Below are positions 1 through 7,523 of a DNA stretch of 18,345 bases, in pieces. Source of the DNA: an uncultured Clostridia bacterium (GTDB lineage: Bacteria > Bacillota > Clostridia > Christensenellales > Borkfalkiaceae); the NCBI GenBank assembly GCA_947630775.1, contig CANRIY010000018.1, positions 1 to 18,345 on the forward strand, in the 5' to 3' direction. The position numbers and the translations under genes were made by a program. The first letter of the stretch is position 1, and each line of letters starts with the position of its first letter. A model generated the notes under the pieces. The model did not search any database and was not told where the DNA came from. It saw only the letters and a list, made by a program, of their open reading frames with translations.

Positions 1-7
1 AGAATGT

Positions 8-61
8 CCCGAAGGATCTCGCCGCTATAGCGTACTGTTCATCCCCGCGAGATTCTTCGGG
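8..61. repeat. Palindromic intergenic repeat with 15-bp arms
   Basis: Bases 8-22 (CCCGAAGGATCTCGC) can pair with 47-61 (GCGAGATTCTTCGGG) over 15 positions with one G-T wobble and a 24-base loop. The core GTCCCGAAGGATC recurs in inverted form in another intergenic stretch at about 8304-8318. The two occurrences, both outside genes, suggest a dispersed palindromic element. Its function is unknown. It may continue to the left of the window. Confidence 0.55.
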
Positions 62-164
62 AATTGCGCTTCGGACTAAATATGACAATTCGGCTACTTC
101 GCGCCAAGGGCGGCGCTCGTGCCGCGCTTAGTGCAATAGAACGCGCGCGGGGCAGAATGACGCG

Positions 165-225
165 GGGGGGCGACACCCCCTCAGTCACCTGCGGTGACAG
201 CTCCCCCTCAAGGGGGCGCCAAGGA
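165..225. repeat. C/G-rich compound palindromic repeat
   Basis: This unit contains nested hairpins: GTCACC TGC GGTGAC at 184-198 and CCCCCT CA AGGGGG at 203-216, flanked by a run of G (164-170) and a run of C (176-180). The segment CCTCAAGGGGG followed by a GCC and AAGG occurs again near 315-332, so the element is present at least one and a half times here. From memory, similar C/G-rich elements are scattered between genes in gut Clostridia genomes, but I cannot search for copies. No protein is encoded. Confidence 0.5.
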
Positions 226-349
226 GTGGGGACGCAAGGGCGCGTGACAGCTCAGGCGGAAAAGGCTCCATAAATAGAATGGTCGCCTTTTCCCGCCATC
301 CCTAAGGAAGGACACCTCAAGGGGGAGCCAAGGAACCCCGCTTATTATG

Positions 350-376
350 AAAGTCCGCCCGAAAAGGGCGGACTTT
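350..376 (-). terminator. Terminator-type hairpin after the M60 protease gene
   Basis: Bases 350-360 (AAAGTCCGCCC) and 366-376 (GGGCGGACTTT) form a perfect 11-bp stem with a 5-base loop, 18 bases past the stop codon of the leftward gene. The U-tract is short (TTT then CAT) on the minus strand, so termination may be incomplete or factor-assisted. The position directly after a long operon is the main argument. Confidence 0.65.
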
Positions 377-394
377 CATAAAGACAAAGAAGCG

Positions 395-3300
395 TTATTG
401 TTTTTTCCTGCGTTTGATGAGGAGAAGGGGGCAAAGGAGCAATGCCCAAAGCGGCGCGCCGTTGAAATTCCCGTGACAGCCGCTCCCTTCGCTCTGCGGT
501 TCGGGCTCGGCGGGTTTCTCCGATTCTTCGGGTTTTTCGGGCTTGGGCTCGGGTTCAGGATCGGGATCAGGATCGGGATCAGGGTCAGGCTCGGGTTCGG
601 GCTCGGGCTCAGGCTCGGGTTCGGGGTCGGGTTCAGGATCGGGATCAGGCTCAGGTTCAGGCTCGGGGTCAGGCTCGGGGTCGGGCTCGGGTTCGGGTTC
701 AGGTTCGGGATCGGGGTCGACGGGCTTTTCGGGGAGAACGATCTCCACTTCCGCCGTAACGGACTCATAATTTTTCGCGTCGGCGCCCGTATAGACCGCC
801 TGTGCCGTCATCACGCCGTCACCGCTGACGGGCAGATCTCCGTCCGCCCATTCCCAATTTGCGGGAAGAGGGATCTCCGAGAGGGTCTCTGCATCCCCTG
901 CCGCAACGCGTTCGGGCGCGACTGGGCTCTTCGCTTTCAGGATCTGATAGGAGAACGTGATCTCGCCCGTATAATTTCCATGAAAGACGGCCGTGACCGT
1001 CACGACGCCCGCGTTGATGAGATCGGGAGAGTAGGCAAGGGTATACGAGCCTTCCTCGGGCGCTTTCCCCCGCACGGTGAGGGTGGGGGCAAGTTTGATC
1101 TCCTCACCCGTGTACACAACGTTGTGCAGCCCCGCCGCCGTGACGTCCTCTGCCGTGAGCGGGCGGGGAGAGATCGTGAAATATCCTACCGCACTGCCCT
1201 CCGCAAGCCCCTTGCCGGCCACGGTGACGCTCGCCATGCCGGCGTTGAGATTGGAAGCGTAAGAGGCCGTGTACAGCTCTGCGGGGACGAGTTCCCCGTC
1301 GAGCATGACGGTGAATGCGGGGCAGACAGGCGAACCGTCATAGACAAATTCCGTCTCGGAGAAGACGACCGTCGCACGGCTCAGATCGTAATGCTTCTCT
1401 TCCTCCCCGAATACTGCCCTGAAGAGGGTATCCGCGGCGATCAACGCCTTCCCGCGGCAGAGCGCGCCGCCCGCCAGCCAGCCGCGGAAGTCTTCCCGTT
1501 TTAGTTCGGGAAGCTCCACTTCCGTGCCGAAGGGGACGTACTTCCCTTCAAGATAAGTTTCGCCGTCGAAAAAGTCGTAGCGGAAGCATCCTTCGTAGAT
1601 GGGAATGAGTTCCTTCACCGAGGCAGGTGCGCTCCCGCCCGCGGGATAGATCTCGCCGTCCCGTGTTTTCCAGCGCACGATCTTGTCCGTCCCGTCCGTG
1701 CGGGGCAGGTAGAGCGCCCCGTCCGCGCGCAGGGAATATTCCCTTTTGCCGCTCTTAAAGCACAGGGTGAGGACGGCATTCTGTTCCGTCACGCAGTCGA
1801 ACGTCATATCCCGCGAGGGCGCGAGCGTGTCGCCTGTATGATAGACGTCATTTGTGGAAATATCTCTGTATTCCTTGATATAACGGCCGTCGGGCGTGAG
1901 CGATTCTTCGCCGAAGACAAACGTGCCGTGCACCGTGCAGGACGTCTCCGTTCCGTCGATGCGGAAGGTGAGCGTGCGGGCGGCCTCTCCGAAGAGGATC
2001 TGCCCGTTTTCGTAATACGCCTGTTTGCCGTCCGCGGTGATGCGGGAGAGTTCCTCTTCGGAAGGCTCGGTTTCCGCTGTGACGGTAGCGTCTCCCGCCA
2101 GAGTGAGACGGAGAGAAGGGAGCTCCCCGGCCAAGGTGAGCGAAGCGTTCTTCGCAAGCTGGATGTCCGCGCCTTCCCCCGCAAAGGTGCAATCTTCGAG
2201 CGTCAGGGAGTTTGTCACGGAGATGAAGCCCGCAAGCCCGCCCGAGCAATTCGAGAACGAACAATGCCGCAAGACGGTCTTATTTTGGGAGAGGATCGCC
2301 CCGCCGCCCATGGTGGAGACGCAGCCTTCGAAGTCCGTATATTCCGCCGTGAAGGTGCCGCTTCCCGCGTAGATCGGGGGGTAGATCTTGGACACGGTAC
2401 CCCCGTCGATGATGATGTGGGCGGAAGGCTTTCCCGTAAGGGTGACGTTCGCGCAGATCTGGAAGAAGAAACTGCTCCCCGCGTTGCCGATGCGGATATC
2501 CCCCGTGACGCTGTCGTCCACTTTCAGGGTGAAGTCTTTGTAACACGCCTTGTTGCCGATGGAGCAGTCCGCAAGGAGATAGACCGTGCCGCCTTTTTCA
2601 ACGTGATCGATCCCGTCGAGCAAGGTGTCGTAATGCACCTCTCCCACGCGGCACACGCCGTCGGCCGTTTGTGCTTCGCCCGCCTTGGCGGGGAGACTCT
2701 TTTCGCTCGTTTCGAAGAAACGGTTGACCGCGACGACCTGATAGAATGGCTCCGTTTGATATTTCGTCTCATCCGTGAACTGCACGGAGCGCGTGAAGCC
2801 CGCAACGGCGTAGGAAGTCCCGTCCGCCGAGACGAGCACTTCGTACCCGAGATGCGCGGGATCCTGTTTGCCCGAGACGGACAGGGTATGCTTGCCGTCC
2901 GTATTCTTGACGGAGACCGTCGGGCGGGCGCCGTCGTAGGGATGGCTCTCGTTCTGGCGGATGAAGTCATATTCCGCGTCGTCGGCATAGTAGAAGCGGT
3001 CGAATTTTTCCCCGATCTCCTTCTTCTCCCTCGCCTCGTCCATGAGCGTGCGATAGGTTTGGGACGCATTTTCGGCGATGAAGCGGGAGCCGCTCAGGTA
3101 CATGCCCCAACGCTCAAAGTAGTTTTCGAGATCCACTCCCGTGACGAGGGAGGAATAGTAAACCATGCGCTCCTCCGTACCGAGCTCCGTGCCGCGGGTC
3201 CCGTGGCGGTACATGTCGTTGAGCTCTGCCCAATATCCCGGGAAGCATTCTTCGAGGTACCACCAGACCATATAGTTGCGGTCGTAGGTCGGCCCGCCCG

Positions 3301-4645
3301 TATAGAGGATATGGATATCCCTGTATGCCTCATAGGTATTCGTCCCGTCCCGCACGAGTTTTTCGAAGGATTTGCCATAGGGCTGGTATTGGGAATTGAC
3401 GGACATGCCGAGCAGTTTGAGATAGGCAAAGGTCGCGCTCATGTTGTTCGTCGTCTCGTCCAGCCTTCTGCCGTCCGTGTCGAGCATGTGCCCGATCTCA
3501 TGCCCCATTGCATAGATGGAATAATCGCCCGACCCGTGCTCCCCGACGGGATTTTTGTTGTTATAGAAGTTCGCGAACCAGTAGTGTTCGTTGTAGAATC
3601 CGATATGGTAGGCGGAAGCATATGCCCCCGAATCGGGAATGGGCTGCATATAGCGGAAATTGAGCCGCACGCCTTCGATGCGGGGATCGTAATACTCCCC
3701 GAAGGGGGAATCGGGGCTTGTCGGAATGCCGTTGAACTCATAGAGCGCGGTGAAGAAATCTCCCCACAGCTCCAGATTTTTCTGCGGATCGATCGTATGA
3801 TGGACGAGATAGGTGTCGTACAGGCTCGAGGCCGTCGTGGTGAAGAAGGCGAAATCGGTGGAAAGCTCCGCAAGATCGGGGATAGAAGGGTCTGCCTCCC
3901 GCGCTTCTTCATACGCCGCGAGCGTGCCGAGGAAGGCCGTTTCGTCGCCGTCCTTTTCGAATACGGGATAAAAACCGCCGCCCTCGATGTAGAGGCGCAC
4001 GTCCTTTGTCTGTTCTTCGGGCGTATAGGGGTTTACGATGTAGACGGGTCCCGCGGTCTCCTTGGAAAAGGTAAAGGTGTTCGCCCCGCGGTAGAGCGTG
4101 ACGGAAGTTCTGTAATAATTATAATACCCGTGATGGGCGGTCATGACGATGCGGGGAAGGTGGGCGGCGTCCTCCGATTCGACATATACCGTAAAAGTCT
4201 CGTTCGGGACGCCGTAGATCCCCGTGATGAGAAGATCGGACGCGGCGTAGTGCCATTTGAGCGTAATATCGGAATAACGTTCTACATTGCCGAACTGCGC
4301 GATGCGGTTTCGGGCGTCTTCTTCGGTGGAAAACTCCCGCATGGGGTCGAATTTGACATTGCCGTGCAAAACTTCCTCCGCACGGTCGAAAACGGCGGGG
4401 TCGACGCCCGTCACGCTGTTTTTCAGGGCGCCGAGCGCCGCTTCGCTCCTGTATTCTGCCGAAAGCTCCGTGCGCGTGTAGTCGGTGAAGAGGCCGGACA
4501 GAGAGTCGGGCAACTCCGAGAGAATGACGGCGTCTGCGGAAGCGGGAAGGGGGGCGGGCGAGAGAAGCAGGACCCCCGCAAGCGCCAGAAGCGCCGAAAG
4601 GGCCGCAAAGACGGGAAGAAGGAACGATCTCATGCGTTTTATCAT
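395..4645 (-). CDS. Secreted M60-family (enhancin/mucinase-like) metallopeptidase, surface-anchored, 1416 aa
   Basis: This is a large exported zinc protease of the M60 (enhancin-like) family, whose characterised members cleave mucin-type glycoproteins. A signal peptide (residues 1-38, ending ASA) is followed by the N-terminal accessory domain typical of M60 proteins (about 125-215) and the catalytic domain with HEIGH at 382-386 and the third ligand E397 in DETTNN. Downstream are a probable parallel beta-helix region (about 675-855), an InlB/Flg_new-like repeat (about 1022-1080), two MBG-like beta repeats (about 1086-1236), a Pro-Asp/Glu stalk (about 1306-1371), and a C-terminal anchor of SGCHG, hydrophobic stretch and KRRKK. 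There are 17 cysteines, 16 of them outside the protease domain. The ATG at 4645 lies 2 bases after the upstream stop, with AAGGAGG inside the end of that gene, so translation is probably coupled. The mucin substrate is inferred from the family. Confidence 0.9.
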   Translation of the reverse strand: MIKRMRSFLLPVFAALSALLALAGVLLLSPAPLPASADAVILSELPDSLSGLFTDYTRTELSAEYRSEAALGALKNSVTGVDPAVFDRAEEVLHGNVKFDPMREFSTEEDARNRIAQFGNVERYSDITLKWHYAASDLLITGIYGVPNETFTVYVESEDAAHLPRIVMTAHHGYYNYYRTSVTLYRGANTFTFSKETAGPVYIVNPYTPEEQTKDVRLYIEGGGFYPVFEKDGDETAFLGTLAAYEEAREADPSIPDLAELSTDFAFFTTTASSLYDTYLVHHTIDPQKNLELWGDFFTALYEFNGIPTSPDSPFGEYYDPRIEGVRLNFRYMQPIPDSGAYASAYHIGFYNEHYWFANFYNNKNPVGEHGSGDYSIYAMGHEIGHMLDTDGRRLDETTNNMSATFAYLKLLGMSVNSQYQPYGKSFEKLVRDGTNTYEAYRDIHILYTGGPTYDRNYMVWWYLEECFPGYWAELNDMYRHGTRGTELGTEERMVYYSSLVTGVDLENYFERWGMYLSGSRFIAENASQTYRTLMDEAREKKEIGEKFDRFYYADDAEYDFIRQNESHPYDGARPTVSVKNTDGKHTLSVSGKQDPAHLGYEVLVSADGTSYAVAGFTRSVQFTDETKYQTEPFYQVVAVNRFFETSEKSLPAKAGEAQTADGVCRVGEVHYDTLLDGIDHVEKGGTVYLLADCSIGNKACYKDFTLKVDDSVTGDIRIGNAGSSFFFQICANVTLTGKPSAHIIIDGGTVSKIYPPIYAGSGTFTAEYTDFEGCVSTMGGGAILSQNKTVLRHCSFSNCSGGLAGFISVTNSLTLEDCTFAGEGADIQLAKNASLTLAGELPSLRLTLAGDATVTAETEPSEEELSRITADGKQAYYENGQILFGEAARTLTFRIDGTETSCTVHGTFVFGEESLTPDGRYIKEYRDISTNDVYHTGDTLAPSRDMTFDCVTEQNAVLTLCFKSGKREYSLRADGALYLPRTDGTDKIVRWKTRDGEIYPAGGSAPASVKELIPIYEGCFRYDFFDGETYLEGKYVPFGTEVELPELKREDFRGWLAGGALCRGKALIAADTLFRAVFGEEEKHYDLSRATVVFSETEFVYDGSPVCPAFTVMLDGELVPAELYTASYASNLNAGMASVTVAGKGLAEGSAVGYFTISPRPLTAEDVTAAGLHNVVYTGEEIKLAPTLTVRGKAPEEGSYTLAYSPDLINAGVVTVTAVFHGNYTGEITFSYQILKAKSPVAPERVAAGDAETLSEIPLPANWEWADGDLPVSGDGVMTAQAVYTGADAKNYESVTAEVEIVLPEKPVDPDPEPEPEPEPDPEPDPEPEPEPDPDPEPDPEPEPEPEPEPEPDPDPDPDPDPEPEPKPEKPEESEKPAEPEPQSEGSGCHGNFNGAPLWALLLCPLLLIKRRKKQ
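541..720. repeat. Hexanucleotide-type low-complexity tract encoding a Pro-Asp/Glu stalk
   Basis: About 180 bases consist almost entirely of 6-base units of the form GGNTCN on the plus strand. On the coding (minus) strand they read as alternating Pro with Asp or Glu, giving the acidic stalk between the folded domains and the membrane anchor of the M60 protease. The unit is a multiple of three, so gain or loss of units would change stalk length without shifting the frame. The opposite strand is open as a Gly-Ser repeat (543-770), which is only a by-product. Confidence 0.9.
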
Positions 4646-4647
4646 GT

Positions 4648-5244
4648 TTATGCCTCCTTCAGATCGAATACGCAGAAGCGCGCCGACCCGCTGAACGAGA
4701 AGGCGATCTCCCGCTCTGCGGCGACCGTGCTCCCCGTGCGTACTTCAACGGAATATGTCCCGTCCGCAAGGGCGAGGGCGGCGGCGCCGTCCGTAAAGTC
4801 GGCGATCCTGCAAAGACCCGCGGAGCCGTCCTCTTCGACCGTGCAGATCTGGAGCACATAGTCCTTCCCGCCGCCGTTCTTCAAAAAGACGGTGAAGGAA
4901 TGAAGATACGCCCCGCTGTCGTTCTGTTCCGCCCTGCGGACGGAGAGGGAGACGGGGTGCGTGCCGTCCGAATAGACGACGGGGCAGTCGAATGCCTCGG
5001 GAAGCTCGCATTGCAGGTATCCGCGCTTGGCGGCGTCGGGCAGGTCGTTCTTCCCCGCCTGCATCTGCGCCGAAGCGATGGAGAGGCCGTCTTCCCCGCA
5101 GACATCGACTTTCAAAGAAGTAAGTTCCACGCCCGTATCAAAGGAGAGGCCGACGGAAAACGGGCCATCCATGTCCGAGCCCCCTCCGCAAGACGCGAGG
5201 GCGAAGAGAGAAATGCCGAAGAGCGCCGCAAAGAATTTTTTCAT
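4648..5244 (-). CDS. Small Cys-rich lipoprotein of unknown function, 198 aa
   Basis: I do not recognise the family. The start is set at MKKFFAALF: a GAGGAG site lies 6 bases upstream, and the first 19 residues form a lipoprotein signal with lipobox LASC (lipidated C19), followed by a GGGSD linker. An open frame extends 32 codons further upstream but lies inside the preceding gene and lacks signal features. The mature part contains six more cysteines (in VDVCG, LQCEL, FDCPV, LQICT, GLCRI and RFCVF) and alternating hydrophobic strands, which suggests an all-beta, Ig-like fold. The ATG overlaps the TGA of the upstream thioredoxin-like gene by 4 bases, and the stop is 2 bases before the M60 protease start. 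It is therefore the middle gene of a coupled export operon. A role as partner of the protease or of the redox protein is inference. Confidence 0.85.
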   Translation of the reverse strand: MKKFFAALFGISLFALASCGGGSDMDGPFSVGLSFDTGVELTSLKVDVCGEDGLSIASAQMQAGKNDLPDAAKRGYLQCELPEAFDCPVVYSDGTHPVSLSVRRAEQNDSGAYLHSFTVFLKNGGGKDYVLQICTVEEDGSAGLCRIADFTDGAAALALADGTYSVEVRTGSTVAAEREIAFSFSGSARFCVFDLKEA

Positions 5245-7322
5245 AAATATCTCCTCTTGTCTGCGGGTAGTGCGGAAGGTGCATAAAGCTGCGGAACGGG
5301 GTCCGCATCCTCTTCTTCGAGCCCTTCCGACACGCGCCACGCATGGATCGTTTCATAGCGGTCGATCCCGCGCTGCATCATATTGAGAAATCCCTGCGCA
5401 CTCATGGCGCCCGTGTGCGATTCCATAATGACGCCCTCGCAGTCCACGAGAATGGACGTCGGGAACGCAGTGGCGAGCGCACGGTTGAAGTAAGCGCGGA
5501 GCCATGCGTCGTGGATCACGATCATGGGAACATTGGTCTCCCCGCGGTAGCCCGTAAGGTCGCAATTCGTCTTGTTTTTGAATCTGCGGGCGGCGTTGAT
5601 GTCGCCGATGGTGTCAAGAAGGATGCAGGCGACTTCCTCGCCGTACGGCGTTCCGCTCCCGGTAAGGGTGTGATAGGCGGCGACGAAGGCGGGCATTTCC
5701 GAAACGCATGCGGGGCAGGTCGTGAAGTACATATTGATGAGCACCGCCTTGTGCCCGGAGAAGATCTCGGAAAGTTTCATGACCCTGTCCTGCTCCTGCG
5801 TGAGCCCGACGACGGTGACATCCATATCATACATGACCGAGCCGATATAGTATTTGAGACCGGACGGAGGGGCAGTTTTGATCATGGCCGCGGGGAGCCT
5901 GATCTCGAGTTCGGGAGAAAGCGGCGAGATGGGGTAGCTCTCCTTAGGGACCGAATAGCCGAAGGGCGCGCCGCTGACCTTGACGTTGTAATGATCGGTC
6001 GGAAGGGTGAGCGAGACGTTCATGCCGTACATGCCCCCCGCCTCTTCGCCCGATTGTGTGCAGAAGCTGACGCGGATGGGGGAATCCGTCGGGAGCGGGC
6101 CGCCCGACGTCGTGCGGAGCCGCACGGTGTATGTCGTCTCCTTGGGAAGGGGATCGATGGGGGTCTCCTCCGTTCTGTCGTTGCAGCCGCCGTTGAGGCA
6201 GTGGCGGGACATCGACCCGTAAGAATCGGTCGTCGGCTCGACGTCGACCGTGAAATTTTGGTCGTACCTGTGCCCGAGGGGGGCGACGTCCTGCGTCTCC
6301 TCTTTGCCGCAGCTCTCGCAGGAGCGTTCCTCTTTGCCGGGCTGTGTGCAGGTGGGCTCGACCGTCCGCCGCCATTCGCAAAAGGCATGGGGCAATGCGG
6401 GAATGGGGGTCTCGCGCAGCTTTTCGCCGCATGTTTTGCAGAAGACGGCGCTCATGCCCGCCTCGGCGCAGGTCGCCTCTTTGACGGTGCGCGGAAGATC
6501 TTCCCGATGCCCCGTGGCGGGAATATTTTCGGTCTCCTTTGCACCGCAGCGGGAGCAATTCTTTTCGAGGCTCCCCGCCGACGTACAGCCGGGGGCGACG
6601 TACGTGCCGTTTTTCCAGTCATGCCCGAGGGCGGGAATGATCTGTTCCTCTTCCCGCTTGCCGCAGACTTCACACTGCGCACAGCGCAATCCGTCTTCGG
6701 TGCAGGTCGCCTCCTCGATGTCGCGGACGGCGCTCCACTTGTGCTCTGTAAGAGGGATGGTTTCCTCCCTCGTCTCGCCGCAGCGGGTGCATTTGATTTC
6801 TTTGACACCCGTCTGGGTGCAGGTCGCCTGTTTTTTGACCGTCTCTTTGTAGGCATGCCCGAGGGCGGCGATCTCCTCCCCGTCCCGTTCGGCGCCGCAG
6901 ACCTCGCAGACCGTGGAATACTTGCCTTTTTCGGTGCAGGTGGGCTCTTGGCGGACGGCGGGTTCTCCCCATGTGTGTCCGCAGGGCGGGAGTTCTTCTT
7001 CCGCACTCTCGCCGCAGCGGGTGCAAGTCCGCCTGATATACCCCGCAGTCTCGCAGGAGGCGTCCTCTCTTTCCGTCACCTGAAAGTCATGGCCGACCGC
7101 ATCGAGCACAACACTCTGCGTTTCGCCGCAGTTCGTGCAGACGCGCGTCCGCACGCCGCTTTCGGTGCAGGTCGGGGCAGTCTCTTCCCATGCGCCGAAG
7201 GTGTGGACGCATACCGCCGCAGCCTGTGCCTGACCGGAAGACAAAACGTCGCATGCCGAAAAAGCGGCCGCGCCCGCAAACAGGATGATACAAAAGATCG
7301 GAAGAAAGATCGATTTTTTCAT
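5241..7322 (-). CDS. Lipoprotein with Cys-rich repeats and a C-terminal TlpA-like thioredoxin domain, 693 aa
   Basis: This is a surface lipoprotein with a probable thiol-disulfide oxidoreductase domain. Residues 1-24 form a lipoprotein signal (FSAC, C24). From about 38 to 354 run eight repeats of 38-40 residues, each with a CTExG-like Cys, a CxxCG pair and usually a closing GH; a ninth copy (355-393) is degenerate. A beta-rich linker (about 394-510) leads to a thioredoxin-fold domain with TTCPACVSEMP (C536, C539) and a cis-Pro-type FPTS loop (P621), as in TlpA/ResA and peroxiredoxin-like proteins. The start is ATG 7322, not the in-frame codons up to 7472, because those lie in the promoter. 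A GAGG site precedes it. It is the first gene of the operon and overlaps the next by 4 bases (ATGA). Whether the repeats bind zinc or form disulfides cannot be told from the sequence. Confidence 0.88.
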   Translation of the reverse strand: MKKSIFLPIFCIILFAGAAAFSACDVLSSGQAQAAAVCVHTFGAWEETAPTCTESGVRTRVCTNCGETQSVVLDAVGHDFQVTEREDASCETAGYIRRTCTRCGESAEEELPPCGHTWGEPAVRQEPTCTEKGKYSTVCEVCGAERDGEEIAALGHAYKETVKKQATCTQTGVKEIKCTRCGETREETIPLTEHKWSAVRDIEEATCTEDGLRCAQCEVCGKREEEQIIPALGHDWKNGTYVAPGCTSAGSLEKNCSRCGAKETENIPATGHREDLPRTVKEATCAEAGMSAVFCKTCGEKLRETPIPALPHAFCEWRRTVEPTCTQPGKEERSCESCGKEETQDVAPLGHRYDQNFTVDVEPTTDSYGSMSRHCLNGGCNDRTEETPIDPLPKETTYTVRLRTTSGGPLPTDSPIRVSFCTQSGEEAGGMYGMNVSLTLPTDHYNVKVSGAPFGYSVPKESYPISPLSPELEIRLPAAMIKTAPPSGLKYYIGSVMYDMDVTVVGLTQEQDRVMKLSEIFSGHKAVLINMYFTTCPACVSEMPAFVAAYHTLTGSGTPYGEEVACILLDTIGDINAARRFKNKTNCDLTGYRGETNVPMIVIHDAWLRAYFNRALATAFPTSILVDCEGVIMESHTGAMSAQGFLNMMQRGIDRYETIHAWRVSEGLEEEDADPVPQLYAPSALPADKRRYL

Positions 7323-7356
7323 GATCGCCGCCTCGTGATGATCGTTTTCCATCATA

Positions 7357-7385
7357 ATTATACTATAAGAATGCAATTTCGTCAA
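7357..7385 (-). promoter_or_regulatory. Sigma-A promoter of the export operon
   Basis: Read on the minus strand, TTGACG (7380-7385) and TATAAT (7357-7362) are separated by exactly 17 bases, a near-consensus housekeeping promoter. The predicted transcription start lies about 25-30 bases before the ATG of the thioredoxin-like lipoprotein, which rules out the longer upstream start. A small inverted repeat, ACGCG / CGCGT (7413-7428), lies between this promoter and the divergent radC promoter and could be an operator, but it is too short to rely on. Confidence 0.85.
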
Positions 7386-7465
7386 CCCTTTGAGGAAAAT
7401 GGAAGCAAATGGACGCGTTTGACCGCGTGAAAGATGAAAAAAATGAGAAAAATATTTCAAATCCT

Positions 7466-7494
7466 TTGCCAATCGTCCGTAAGAATGCTATAAT
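7466..7494 (+). promoter_or_regulatory. Sigma-A promoter of radC
   Basis: TTGCCA (7466-7471) and TATAAT (7489-7494) are separated by 17 bases. The first ATG of the open frame (7497) is only 2 bases past the -10 box, so it could not be inside the transcript with a ribosome binding site. This moves the radC start to 7524. Confidence 0.8.
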
Positions 7495-7523
7495 TTATGA
7501 AAGTACGGACGGAGACGGGGAAG

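Larger units (their letters stand above)
1..394. other. Non-coding, repeat-rich stretch
   Basis: I see no credible gene here. A short open frame at 64-273 has no ribosome binding site and a low-complexity Arg/Gly/Ser translation typical of GC-rich non-coding DNA. The stretch holds a hairpin repeat at its left edge (8-61), a C/G-rich palindromic element (165-220), an imperfect inverted repeat at 255-266 / 285-297 (one-base bulge), a partial second copy of the C/G-rich element near 313-332 (CTCAAGGGGGAGCCAAGG), and the terminator hairpin of the gene to the right. Nested palindromes with small spacing suggest several small dispersed elements inserted side by side. Confidence 0.6.

Noticed and set aside
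165..332. A CRISPR array suggested by repeated C/G-rich blocks
   Set aside because: The blocks are palindromic, differ in length and lack regular unique spacers; no cas gene is nearby.
543..770. A Gly-Ser repeat protein (plus strand)
   Set aside because: By-product of the hexanucleotide tract read on the opposite strand; no ribosome binding site.
347..1504. A 385-codon plus-strand frame with a Gly/Phe/Arg-rich repeat
   Set aside because: It begins in the terminator hairpin, and its repeat is the reverse of the Pro-Asp/Glu stalk tract of the M60 gene.
1838..4861. A 1007-codon open frame on the plus strand opposite the M60 protease gene
   Set aside because: It is antisense to a gene with signal peptide, HEIGH motif and clear domains; the translation is rich in Arg, Gly and Val with no recognisable domain. 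Long antisense frames are common in GC-rich genes.
5343..7430. A 695-codon plus-strand frame opposite the thioredoxin-like lipoprotein
   Set aside because: It mirrors the repeat structure of the real gene, has no signal or domain, and runs across the promoter of the opposite operon.
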